A stretch of DNA of 20,594 nucleotides from JBEVNX01 sp040507895. GTDB lineage: Bacteria; Desulfobacterota; Binatia; JACPRU01. The position numbers and the translations under genes are program-made. The DNA is taken from positions 1 through 20,594 of the forward strand of contig JBEVNX010000253.1 in assembly GCA_040507895.1 (NCBI GenBank). The letters run 5' to 3'. This document shows positions 1 through 7,497 of this stretch, piece by piece (within the stretch, counting starts at the first letter, position 1; each line of letters opens with the position of its first letter). The notes beneath the pieces are model-generated. The model was not told the origin of the DNA and searched no databases. It was given only the letters and a program-made list of their open reading frames with translations.

Positions 1-267
1 AAGAGATCTTTCAATTCGCTCCCGGAGTGATCGCCCTGCAGAGGTACGGATGGCTGCTCCGATCAGGAAACAAACAACGAATACGAGGAGAAGAGAGAGA
101 AGGCGTTCAGCGGGGAACCATTCCGGGAACAACATGGCGAGCGGCCGCACAAGAGCCACTACCGATTTCATGGCCTTGAGCAGCAGCAAGACGGAGAGGT
201 AAACCGGGACCACGAACAGGAAGCCGCTAACGAGCGCGCTCACGACAAACCCGAAGAGCTTTTTCAT
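1..267 (-). CDS. DUF502-like integral membrane protein, C-terminus cut off by window edge
   Basis: The minus-strand ATG at 267-265 opens 89 codons that stay open to base 1, so only the N-terminal part is visible. AGAAAGG lies just upstream as a ribosome binding site. The translation begins MKKLFGFVVSALVSGFLFVV and has two hydrophobic segments, about residues 5-32 and 55-73. A basic stretch follows, with GRSLRERIERSL at 78-89. Two membrane segments, a Pro-containing first segment and an arginine-rich loop with a GR motif are the pattern of the DUF502 family, inner-membrane proteins of unknown function. The family call rests on this pattern only. The gene diverges from the metallophosphoesterase gene, with about 115 bp between their starts. 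Confidence 0.6.
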   Translation of the reverse strand, partial: MKKLFGFVVSALVSGFLFVVPVYLSVLLLLKAMKSVVALVRPLAMLFPEWFPAERLLSLLLVFVVCFLIGAAIRTSAGRSLRERIERSL

Positions 268-382
268 AGGGGACCTTTCTTGATCACGGATCGAAGAAGG
301 TTGACAACACGTCCGGCGCTCGTTCCCGGCGCGATCGAGAGACACGCGCATCTGACCTTCTGCTCACAGCCTCTCTGACGCG

Positions 383-2770
383 TTGAATCAACGCTTGGCC
401 ACAGTGTTTCAGTCGCTCCGAGCACCCGCTGGCGAGCGCACGCGGGCACTGGCCGCCTTCACGGCGCTCCTCGCCGTTGCCGCGCTCCTCACGCCGATCT
501 GGGCCGCGGAGCCGGCGCGCATGGCGGGCCTGCTTCTTCTCGGTGGCGCAGCCGCCGAGATAACGCAGGGATTTCGGCGCACAACGCCGGCGGCGCAGCG
601 CAGCGCCTGGATCGGTGGCGCCTACACGCTGTTGCTCGCGCTGCTGCTCTTGAACGCCGCCGGGCTCGTCGTCAGCGCGCTGGCGATCTTCGTCGCCGTG
701 CCGTTTGCAGTCGACGGGATCCGACATTTGGGACTGGCCCTGCGCGAGGCGGCGAGGCGCAAGCCGTTCCTCCAAGACGCGTGGGCCGCAGTCTGGAACC
801 TGGCGGTCATGCTCGGGGTGCTGCTTCTCCGCCGGGTCGCCGTCGATTGGGTCGTGGCGCTGGCCGCGGGCCTGCGGCTGGTCGGAACGACGACCAATCT
901 CGTGACGGCGCCCCTCCACTCCGAGCGCGAAGCGGACGAGAGCGTCATCGCCGACATCGGTATCGAGCGGCCCGAACGCTTGACCGAGACCGGGGCCCGT
1001 CTGCAGTCGAATGAGGAGAGCCGCGTCGCGGCGGATCGCGGCTGGATCGCCGCGCTCTTGGCGGTTCTGTTCACGATTCACGTCAGCCGCATGGGCCTCG
1101 ACAAGTCGGCCCTCGGTGTCCTGTCGCCCCTCGTCGCCGTGATCGGTGACGTCGTCGTCGCGCTCGGCTTGGCGTACTTCGTCATCGTACCGCTTCGACT
1201 GCTAGGGCGCCGCCTGACCCGCAGGCTCGAACGCCGGTCGTGGGAGCGCATCCTGGACGGGCCGGCGCGAAGCGGCCCTATAGCCTGGGCCGAGCGCGCT
1301 CTCCGTGCCTGGCTCGAGTCGCGCATGCGTTTCGCAATTCGGCTCCGTTCGGCCCGCTACTCGCTGCGCTCCGCCTTTGGACGCGGTCTCCAGATCGGGC
1401 TGCCGATGGCTGCCGTCATCGTCGCCTCGGTCCCCATCTGGGGCATGAGCTGGTATTTCGACACCGAGAACTGGGCCGCCGGGATCTGGAACTCGTGGGC
1501 AGCGGCGCGCACGGTCGCCTGGCGCGCCGCGATGGTGCGAGCGGTGGTGGACGCCGGCCAGACGACGCTCGACGGAAAAGGCTTCATCGTGAGTCCCGAG
1601 GGCCTAACCGACTCCAAGCCGTTCTCGTTCATCGTCATCGGCGACACGGGCGAAGGTGATGCCAGCCAGGATGTGCTGCGCGACTCGCTGATTCGCGCTG
1701 CGGCGGCGGACGACGTGCGCTTCGTGCTGTTGTCCTCGGACGTGGTGTACCCCACAGGGGCGATGCGCGACTACGAGCCTCGATTCTGGCTTCCCTTCAA
1801 GGGCGTCTCGCAGCCCGTCTACGCGATTCCAGGCAATCACGACTGGTACGACGCTCTCGAGGGGTTCGCGGCTACGTTTTTCCGGCCCGAGGCCGCCCGG
1901 GCCGCCATGCGCGCCCGCATCGCAGCGGACGAAGGACTGTCCAGCACGACGGACGCGAGGATCGAGGAGTTCATCGCGAAGGCGGCCTTCCTGCGTCGCG
2001 AATACGGCGTGGCCACTGGATTCCAGCAGGCGCCTTTCTTTCAACTGCAGACGCCAGCGTTCGCGCTCGTCGCCGTGGACACGGGCGTGCTGCGGCGTGT
2101 GGACGACGAGGAGATGAAGTGGCTTCGCGCGGTACTCGATGCGTCGCGCGGGAAGATGGTGATGGCCGTCCTCGGGCACCCGCTCCTTGCCGGCGGCCAC
2201 GACGTCGCCAGGGGCGACGAAGGGTTCATGGTCGTGCGCAACGTGCTCCGCGAATACCGCGTGCCGGTCGTCATGGCGGGCGACACGCACGACCTCGAAT
2301 ACTATCCGGAGATCGTGGACGGTCCGTCCGGCCCCGTCACCGTCCACCATTGGGTGAACGGCGGGGGCGGTGCCTACCTGAGCTTTGGCACATCCCTGGC
2401 CTGGCCGGCGGAACCCGTCACCTCGCAATGGGCGTACTATCCAAGCCGGCACGACGTCGTCGAGAAGATCCAGGCCGGCACACCCTGGTGGAAACGGCCG
2501 GCATGGTTCTGGACGCTCAAGCTCGGCGCATGGCCTTCGTCACCCGAGTGGCTGTCGGCGATGTTCGACTACAACGTCGCGCCGTTCTTTCAGAGCTTCG
2601 TCGTCGTGACGGTGGACCCCGTCGGACGCACGCTAACGGTCCGGCCGTGGGGAATTCGGGGGCCGCTCACCTGGAGGGACTTCGACCGCTCGGCCGGCGC
2701 TATGCCGCCGGGCACCTCGCTGGATCAGGCGGTGGAATGGGTTGTTGAGGTTCCATCGCCCCCGCACTGA
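383..2770 (+). CDS. Membrane-anchored calcineurin-like metallophosphoesterase with HdeD-like N-terminus
   Basis: A 795-residue protein starting at TTG 383. No good Shine-Dalgarno is visible and a stop lies just upstream at 353-355, so a later start such as ATG 521 is possible. Residues about 20-170 form several hydrophobic helices that look like HdeD/DUF308 repeats. More membrane segments lie near 222-273 and 334-355. The C-terminal half is a calcineurin-like phosphoesterase: VIGDTGEGD near residue 420, SSDVVYP near 452, GNHDWYD at 484-490, LGHPLLAGG near 597 and AGDTHD near 632. These supply the Asp, Asn and His ligands of a two-metal site. The last membrane helix precedes the catalytic domain; which side of the membrane it faces cannot be read reliably. 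The substrate is unknown; phosphomonoesters, diesters or lipid-linked phosphates are all possible. It is followed 293 bp later by the PLD lipoprotein gene. Confidence 0.85.
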   Translation: MNQRLATVFQSLRAPAGERTRALAAFTALLAVAALLTPIWAAEPARMAGLLLLGGAAAEITQGFRRTTPAAQRSAWIGGAYTLLLALLLLNAAGLVVSALAIFVAVPFAVDGIRHLGLALREAARRKPFLQDAWAAVWNLAVMLGVLLLRRVAVDWVVALAAGLRLVGTTTNLVTAPLHSEREADESVIADIGIERPERLTETGARLQSNEESRVAADRGWIAALLAVLFTIHVSRMGLDKSALGVLSPLVAVIGDVVVALGLAYFVIVPLRLLGRRLTRRLERRSWERILDGPARSGPIAWAERALRAWLESRMRFAIRLRSARYSLRSAFGRGLQIGLPMAAVIVASVPIWGMSWYFDTENWAAGIWNSWAAARTVAWRAAMVRAVVDAGQTTLDGKGFIVSPEGLTDSKPFSFIVIGDTGEGDASQDVLRDSLIRAAAADDVRFVLLSSDVVYPTGAMRDYEPRFWLPFKGVSQPVYAIPGNHDWYDALEGFAATFFRPEAARAAMRARIAADEGLSSTTDARIEEFIAKAAFLRREYGVATGFQQAPFFQLQTPAFALVAVDTGVLRRVDDEEMKWLRAVLDASRGKMVMAVLGHPLLAGGHDVARGDEGFMVVRNVLREYRVPVVMAGDTHDLEYYPEIVDGPSGPVTVHHWVNGGGGAYLSFGTSLAWPAEPVTSQWAYYPSRHDVVEKIQAGTPWWKRPAWFWTLKLGAWPSSPEWLSAMFDYNVAPFFQSFVVVTVDPVGRTLTVRPWGIRGPLTWRDFDRSAGAMPPGTSLDQAVEWVVEVPSPPH

Positions 2771-3063
2771 CTCCGCATTAGATCGTTGAGCGTGGTTCTC
2801 GACCGGCCTTCAAGACGCCCCGCACGGCCACTGGCGCTGGGGGGCCCCGGCGGACTACCGTGATACAAGCGTATTCGGGAAATGATGTGTCGCCTGTCGG
2901 CAACGAAGCAACCGCGGCACGTTCCCTCGAGCGCCGCCGCGGCGCCGGCCCACGGTGCAGCCGCCGTCGCCGTCTGTGGACCGCATTCCTGCAGGTGCAC
3001 GACAGAACACGCGACGGCCAAATAGGACTAGATGCGCACATCTCCGAGAGAAAGGAGAAGACG
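2771..3063. other. Intergenic region between metallophosphoesterase and PLD genes
   Basis: This 293-bp gap carries no convincing gene. The PLD reading frame is open back to 2860, but its predicted residues are Arg/Pro-rich and unlike the family, so it is treated as untranslated. The GC-rich stretch near 2930-2950 includes a short CGCCGCGGCG palindrome. No terminator with a T-run and no clear promoter was found. Confidence 0.5.
3051..3057 (+). promoter_or_regulatory. Ribosome binding site that fixes the PLD gene start
   Basis: AAAGGAG lies 6 nt before ATG 3064. It selects this start over upstream in-frame codons back to 2860, and the selected start puts a lipoprotein signal peptide directly at the N-terminus. 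Confidence 0.85.
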
Positions 3064-4614
3064 ATGCTAACCGTGTTGCGCCCTTACAACGCGATCGCCC
3101 TGACTCTCGGAGCGCTACTCCTGCTGAGCGCATGTAGCACGATCGATTGGAACTACCCGCGCGTGCCGTCAAACGCGTTCGTCCATCCCGAGACCACCCG
3201 CGTTGGTGCGTTGTTTCAGGAGGCGGCCGATCAACACCCTGGCCTATCCGGCTTCTCCCTCGTTCAAGAAGGACGTCAAGCATTCGTGATCCGGCTTGCG
3301 ATGATCGACTTGGCCGAAAAAACGCTGGACGCGCAGTATTACATCTGGGATGGCGATGCCACTGGCCAGATCTTGGCCACCCACCTGATGCGCGCCGCCG
3401 ATCGCGGCGTGCAGGTACGTGTGTTGATCGACGACAACTATTCGACGCAAGCCTCCGACTTCAGGGTTGCGGCGCTCGACGTCCACCCCAACGTCGAGAT
3501 CCGCTTCTTCAACCCCGTGAGGCACCGCGTGTGGCGCATGACGAGTTTCTTGGCCGACTTTGCCCGCGTCAACCACCGGATGCACAACAAGCTCATGGTC
3601 ATGGACAACGCGGTGGGCATTACGGGGGGGCGCAATATCGCCGATATCTATTTCGGCGTGCGAGCCGACCACAATTACCGTGACCTCGATGTCGTTACGA
3701 CCGGGCCGATCGTCAGCGAGCTATCGGCGGCCTTCGATCTGTTCTGGAACAGTGAGTGGGCCATCCCTGCGGGCGCCATGGTCAAGGAGCTGCCGACCGA
3801 ACAGGATTTGCGGACCCGAATGACCGAGCTAGAGGCGCGCGTGGCTGCCGCCGGCTACCCTTATCCCTTCCACCAAAATGTCGCTGACCTTCGCGCGCGT
3901 TTGGTCGAGGTTCGGGACAAGTCCATCTGGGCGCCGGGCCGGGTGCTCGCGGAGCAGCCGTCCCGCGTGACAGCGGATCCCAGCACCGGGGTTATCGCTC
4001 AGGCGCTGCGCGAGCGAGCGCTGAAGGTAGAGCGCGAAATGTTGATCGAGTCGCCGTACCTCATGCTGGGTGAGCGGCCTATTGACGTGGTGCGGCAACT
4101 CACAGCCCGAGGCGACAAAGTGCGCATCCTGACGAATTCTGCGGCCTCCAATGACGTGATGCTGGCGCACGCGGGCTATGCCACCACCCGCAAGGACTTA
4201 CTCAGGGCGGGAGCCGAACTGTACGAGCTGCGGCCGGACAGCAATATGAAACGGGAGTGGTCACTGCGGGCGGGCAGATCTAACGCGGCGCTGCACACCA
4301 AGTCGGTCGTGTTCGATCGTGAGTCGGTGTTCATTGGCAGTTTCAATCTCGACCCGCGCTCGGCGTCCCTCAACACGGAGATCGGAGTGATGATCGACAG
4401 TACGGAGATTGCCGGCCAGGTGGGAGAGTTGATGGACGAGGGGGTCTCGCCCGGCAGTGCTTTTCACATCACCCTGGACTCGGATGGAAATCTGGTGTGG
4501 ACGGCGGAGACGAACGGCGCCAGAGTGCAGTACGATAAAGACCCAGAAACGAGCCTTTGGCGGCGTTTTGTAGTCGCCGTCGCGGGCTTGCTACCGATTC
4601 AAGAGCAGCTCTAG
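3064..4614 (+). CDS. Phospholipase D-superfamily lipoprotein (cardiolipin synthase/ClsC-like)
   Basis: A 516-residue protein. The N-terminus is a lipoprotein signal: hydrophobic residues 9-21, then the lipobox LSAC with Cys24 as the lipid-modified residue. Ser follows it, so the Lol rule predicts the outer membrane. Two HxKx4D motifs mark the PLD catalytic halves: H174/K176/D181, followed by GITGGRNIAD, and H411/K413/D418, followed by FIGSFNLDPRS. Both are complete, so the enzyme should be active through a covalent phosphohistidine. The length and two-motif layout match the bacterial ClsC/YmdC group, which makes or remodels cardiolipin, but a hydrolytic phospholipase D role cannot be excluded. 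With the upstream membrane phosphoesterase it suggests an envelope-lipid locus; that link rests on position only. Confidence 0.88.
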   Translation: MLTVLRPYNAIALTLGALLLLSACSTIDWNYPRVPSNAFVHPETTRVGALFQEAADQHPGLSGFSLVQEGRQAFVIRLAMIDLAEKTLDAQYYIWDGDATGQILATHLMRAADRGVQVRVLIDDNYSTQASDFRVAALDVHPNVEIRFFNPVRHRVWRMTSFLADFARVNHRMHNKLMVMDNAVGITGGRNIADIYFGVRADHNYRDLDVVTTGPIVSELSAAFDLFWNSEWAIPAGAMVKELPTEQDLRTRMTELEARVAAAGYPYPFHQNVADLRARLVEVRDKSIWAPGRVLAEQPSRVTADPSTGVIAQALRERALKVEREMLIESPYLMLGERPIDVVRQLTARGDKVRILTNSAASNDVMLAHAGYATTRKDLLRAGAELYELRPDSNMKREWSLRAGRSNAALHTKSVVFDRESVFIGSFNLDPRSASLNTEIGVMIDSTEIAGQVGELMDEGVSPGSAFHITLDSDGNLVWTAETNGARVQYDKDPETSLWRRFVVAVAGLLPIQEQL

Positions 4615-5016
4615 AAGAGGCCGAGACCACGGGCAGATGGGACCGGACGGGACATCGAATCCGCCAGGGAGGGGCGCGGTCGGCGGAAGGGTCATGACGT
4701 CCTCGGGTCAAGTGCTCCGTAGGCACCTGCGACGGCGCTGCACCACAACATCCTCGACGTCTTCAACGAGTACGGCGTGCAGATCATTACGCCGGCCTAC
4801 GAGACGGATCCGAAACAGCCGAAGGTCGTCCCTCGGGACCAGTGGTACGCGGCCCCGGCTCGACGCGATGGGATGGAACCGCAGCGTCGCCACGAGCAGG
4901 AGCTGGCTCGGAGCCGTGGAGAGCACCCAGGGCCGAGCGTCGACTCAAGAGTCGCGGCAGCGCTTGATTCGCCGGATGAGTGGATCGGGCGAGTCGATGC
5001 GAACGCCTGGTCGCCT
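4615..5016. other. 402-bp region between PLD and GST genes, containing a gene remnant
   Basis: Only the MscS-like remnant at 4723-4863 can be recognised. On either side (4615-4720 and 4864-5016) I see no coding pattern, RNA gene or terminator with a T-run. The open frames that cross it are arginine-rich products of high GC. Confidence 0.6.
4723..4863 (+). pseudogene. C-terminal remnant of an MscS-family mechanosensitive channel
   Basis: Directly after a TAG at 4720-4722 the frame reads ALHHNILDVFNEYGVQIITP, then AYETDPKQPKVVP, then RDQWYAAPAR. This is the typical end of MscS-family channels: the last helix of the cytoplasmic cage with (F/Y)NEYGVQI, then TPxYxxDP, then WYAAPA. The pore helices and most of the beta domain are absent. 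The bases upstream in all three frames do not resemble the missing part, so the gene has lost its 5' end by deletion. The original stop also seems lost, since the frame runs on to 5238 antisense to the GST gene. No ribosome binding site precedes it, and it is unlikely to be made as a protein. Confidence 0.75.
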
Positions 5017-5961
5017 CTAATGGCCAGCGGCTGGCCGCATCTCGTACCGGAAGCGCGGGAAATGCACGGCCACGGTGCCGACGCGATCATTCCGGTGCAA
5101 GAGACCGGCGCGCGTTGCATCGATGTAGTGCAACACGCCGGAGCTCGGATTGGCCCGCCCGGTATCGGTCGGCGTGATCCGCACTTCCGTGCCGACCGCC
5201 GGATCCCCCTCGAGGAGTCGACTCGGCAGAGCGGGTAGCGGGTCGGTCGCCGCCGCGACGGCCAACGCCTCGAGAGCGGTCATCGGCGAAGGGAACCCGT
5301 GTCCGCGTGAGGCGACTCGATCCATCCAGTCGCGGATCGGTGGGGGAATCATGGCGACGCGCTCGTAGGCCAGCTGATCCATGATCCAGAGCGCGTGATA
5401 GACGGCACAGTCTGCGAGGGACATCGCCGCGCCCGAGATATAGGGCCGTCCGTCGCTCAACACGTCGCCAATCCATTCGAGCTGCGGGCGCAGTTGGGCG
5501 AGATACTCCATGGCGGTCTCGCGCCCTTTGAGGCCAACCTTCGACTTGCCGAATAGCTGGGCCCGATCGGCCAAGAATTCCGCAGTGAAACGCGGGGCAT
5601 CGGGATGCAGGCAGGAAATGTAGTTGATCGTACAGCGCAGCAGCGTCGAATCCGTCCATCCCTGTAGCGCGGCCGTAAAAGCCCGTTGCTCGCGATGGTT
5701 GGGACCGGGATAGATCGAAGGCTCCGCGAAGCGCTCCTCCAGCTCCTCCACGATCCGCACCGAGTCGCAGAACACGTCCGCGCCGATCTGCAGCGCGGGC
5801 GCGCGCCGGTAGCCTCCGGTGAGCGGCGTGTAGTCCGGCTTCGGCAAGATCGGCGGAATCGAAACCGAGCGCCATCGAAGGCCCTTCATTCCCAGGACCA
5901 AGCGAACCTTCTCCGAGAAGCAGGAGAAGTCGTAGTGGTGGAGGATCAGCTCGGACGCCAC
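5017..5961 (-). CDS. Glutathione S-transferase family protein with C-terminal extension
   Basis: A 314-residue protein from a GTG at 5961-5959; GGTAAAG upstream is a weak ribosome binding site. Residues 1-80 are a thioredoxin-like GST N-domain: HHYDFSCFSEKVRLVLGMKG with candidate catalytic Ser13/Cys14/Ser16, the cis-Pro region RRAPAL, and the glutathione-binding DSVRIVEELEERF. Residues about 90-220 form the helical C-domain. About 75 residues follow that are not part of the standard GST fold (GTEVRITPTDTGR and VAVHFPRFRYEMRP), apparently a small beta-rich domain. Standard bacterial GSTs have about 200-230 residues. The substrate is unknown. The gene stands alone between two decayed genes. Confidence 0.85.
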   Translation of the reverse strand: MASELILHHYDFSCFSEKVRLVLGMKGLRWRSVSIPPILPKPDYTPLTGGYRRAPALQIGADVFCDSVRIVEELEERFAEPSIYPGPNHREQRAFTAALQGWTDSTLLRCTINYISCLHPDAPRFTAEFLADRAQLFGKSKVGLKGRETAMEYLAQLRPQLEWIGDVLSDGRPYISGAAMSLADCAVYHALWIMDQLAYERVAMIPPPIRDWMDRVASRGHGFPSPMTALEALAVAAATDPLPALPSRLLEGDPAVGTEVRITPTDTGRANPSSGVLHYIDATRAGLLHRNDRVGTVAVHFPRFRYEMRPAAGH

Positions 5962-5987
5962 GGCTATTCTTTACCGCGACCCGCTGA

Positions 5988-6005
5988 CGGAAGGGAGCCC
6001 TTCCG
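5988..6005. repeat. 18-bp near-perfect palindrome upstream of the GST gene
   Basis: CGGAAGGG-AG-CCCTTCCG has perfect 8-bp arms around two bases. It lies 27 bp upstream of the GST start and 83 bp before the small secreted-protein gene on the other strand. It could be an operator for the divergent pair or a short RNA hairpin. No T-run follows on either strand, so a terminator is less likely. Confidence 0.45.
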
Positions 6006-6087
6006 GTGGCCGACGATCACCCGATCATGGTAGTTGCCGGCTTCGCCTGAACGGATCGGAACCGAAAGGCAGCGCGCGAAGAAGGGG

Positions 6088-6340
6088 ATGACCCTGATTG
6101 CAAGAACCGTCACCGTCGCGGCCGTCGCCGCCGCGATCGCCGGTTTCGCATTGCCCGCGATCGCGGCCGAAGAAGCGGCGCCGGCTCCCCTCACCAGCGG
6201 GAAGGTGGGTGGAACCGTGAAGGTGACCGCGACGGTCGAGCAGATCGAAGAAGCTGGACGTCGTCAGCGTGGGCGATCAGGTGCAAATCACTTACACGCG
6301 CGCGCTGGCCATTTCCGTGAAGGCAGCCCCGAAGAAGTGA
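6088..6340 (+). pseudogene. Small secreted protein gene broken by a frameshift and probable internal deletion
   Basis: ATG 6088 (GAAGGGG just upstream) encodes a clear Sec signal peptide, MTLIARTVTVAAVAAAIAGF through ALPAIAAEEA. It continues GTVKVTATVEQIEE and then loses sense. From about 6248 the +2 frame carries the expected end, LDVVSVGDQVQITYTRALAI then SVKAAPKK, with TGA at 6338-6340. Small periplasmic proteins of this kind usually read as a beta strand (VTVTATVExID), about 30-40 residues of further strands, then VxVGDxVxxxYTEALAxxV. Here the middle is missing and the two ends lie in different frames. If translated as is, the product would run in the wrong frame to 6369. Its function was unknown even when intact. 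Confidence 0.65.
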
Positions 6341-6410
6341 CCGGGGGGAAGATCAGAGCGTCAGTCTAGCTCTGGGCCCCGACGGCGCATTCGGCGGTCA
6401 GCTGAAGCAC

Positions 6411-6427
6411 GGCGGGTTCATCCCGCC
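6411..6427. repeat. Short GC hairpin between the broken secreted-protein gene and the crotonase gene
   Basis: GGCGGG-TTCAT-CCCGCC sits 67 nt past the crotonase stop on the minus strand and 71 nt past the secreted-protein stop on the plus strand. No T-run follows, so it is at most a weak two-way terminator. The rest of 6341-6493 shows nothing recognisable. Confidence 0.3.
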
Positions 6428-6493
6428 GAACCCTACGATCGTCGCGCCCCCTCGGAGGGAGCGGAGTCCGATGCTGCAAGCCGGAATCTACGG

Positions 6494-7324
6494 CTAAGCT
6501 CCGGTGGCGTTGCCCGCAGCCGGCGGCACGCTGTGCGTGCGAAGCCACTCCCGGCGCTTCTCGAAGGGTGTGCCGACGTAGTCCCGCATGAGCCGCATGG
6601 CGTCGGGCGTGACGATCGTCTTCAGCCATTCCTCGCCTTCGATTCGGAGCCCCTCTTCGATCGGCAGGTTCGCTCCGCGCACGATCGAGCGCTTGGCGGC
6701 GATCACCGATACCGTCGACAGCTTCGCGAGGCCCTCCGCGACCTCGATCGCGCGGGACCGCGCGTCGTTGGCGAGCTCGTTGACGATGCCGAGCTCCAAG
6801 GCACCCTCGGGCGTGACGACTCGGCTCCGCAGGAGAAAATCGAGCGCGCGTCCGAGCCCGATCATCCGGGCCAGCAACTGAGAACCGGTACCCGTCAGGA
6901 TGCCAAGCGCCACTTCCGGAAAGCCGATGCGGAAGTCGCCTCGCTGAGCGATGCGGATGTCGCAGTTGAGCGATAGCTCGAGCCCGGCGCCCATCGTGTC
7001 GCCCGTCATCGCCGCGATGACGGGCTTGTCGAGATACGCGAGCGAGCGCAGCAGCGCGTGATAGCCGAAGATCAATCCGTGGGCTGACTGCCGGAGACGC
7101 TCCGGATCATCGCCCGACTGCACGAGCTCCTCCACGCTGTAGTGCGTGATGTACTTGTCCTTGGGCGCGCCGGTGATGACCACAACGCGCACCTCCGGGC
7201 GGCGCCAGCCTTCGATCAGCTTCGCGAGCTCGGCCGTGCCGCCCCCGACGAGGTAGTTCATCGGCGGGTTGTTGTGCGCGGCGATGACGATCCCTCCGCG
7301 TTCTTCGACATCCCAGTAGGCCAT
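6494..7324 (-). CDS. Enoyl-CoA hydratase/isomerase (crotonase) family protein
   Basis: A 276-residue protein with ATG at 7324-7322 and GGAGG upstream. The crotonase fold is clear: NNPPMNYL at 18-25, the first oxyanion strand VVVITGAPKDKYITHYS at 47-63, and the second oxyanion element GDTMGAGLELSLNCD at 108-122. The helix with GFPEVALGILTGTGSQLLAR (134-153) follows. Glu137 aligns with the first catalytic Glu of classical hydratases (rat E144). The second position (rat E164) appears to be Asp162 in RALDFLL, which fits an isomerase or a less usual crotonase better than a standard hydratase. Residues 1-250 match family length; the last 25 form a tail. The substrate is unknown. It lies 173 bp downstream of the alcohol dehydrogenase gene on the same strand and may be co-transcribed. 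Confidence 0.88.
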   Translation of the reverse strand: MAYWDVEERGGIVIAAHNNPPMNYLVGGGTAELAKLIEGWRRPEVRVVVITGAPKDKYITHYSVEELVQSGDDPERLRQSAHGLIFGYHALLRSLAYLDKPVIAAMTGDTMGAGLELSLNCDIRIAQRGDFRIGFPEVALGILTGTGSQLLARMIGLGRALDFLLRSRVVTPEGALELGIVNELANDARSRAIEVAEGLAKLSTVSVIAAKRSIVRGANLPIEEGLRIEGEEWLKTIVTPDAMRLMRDYVGTPFEKRREWLRTHSVPPAAGNATGA

Positions 7325-7383
7325 GGTCTACCTCCACGTCGGGTTTGGGCGGCCCCTGCGACCGGGCAAGGGGTCGGCCACCG

Positions 7384-7400
7384 AGGGCGAGCTTCGCCCT
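7384..7400. repeat. Hairpin between the alcohol dehydrogenase and crotonase genes
   Basis: AGGGCGA-GCT-TCGCCCT, 7-bp perfect arms with a 3-nt loop, lies about 98 nt past the alcohol dehydrogenase stop on the minus strand. No T-run follows, so it could slow or partly stop transcription between the two genes, or be an mRNA-stabilising stem. Confidence 0.4.
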
Positions 7401-7497
7401 GCCGGCCGTATATTGGCGAAGATTGCCTTGTCAAACTCGAGGCGCGACGGTTCGCTCGGCGCGCGTCGCCGCCCGGACCGCGAACGGTCGCGAGCCT

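Noticed and set aside
301..329. TTGACA matching a perfect -35 box upstream of the metallophosphoesterase gene
   Set aside because: No -10-like hexamer occurs 16-18 bp downstream; the expected position reads TCCCGG.
6348..6497. Plus-strand open reading ending TAA at 6495-6497 (GAFGGQLKHGGFIPPNPTIV)
   Set aside because: No start with a ribosome binding site and no recognised similarity; only about 50 codons and it ends on the crotonase stop.
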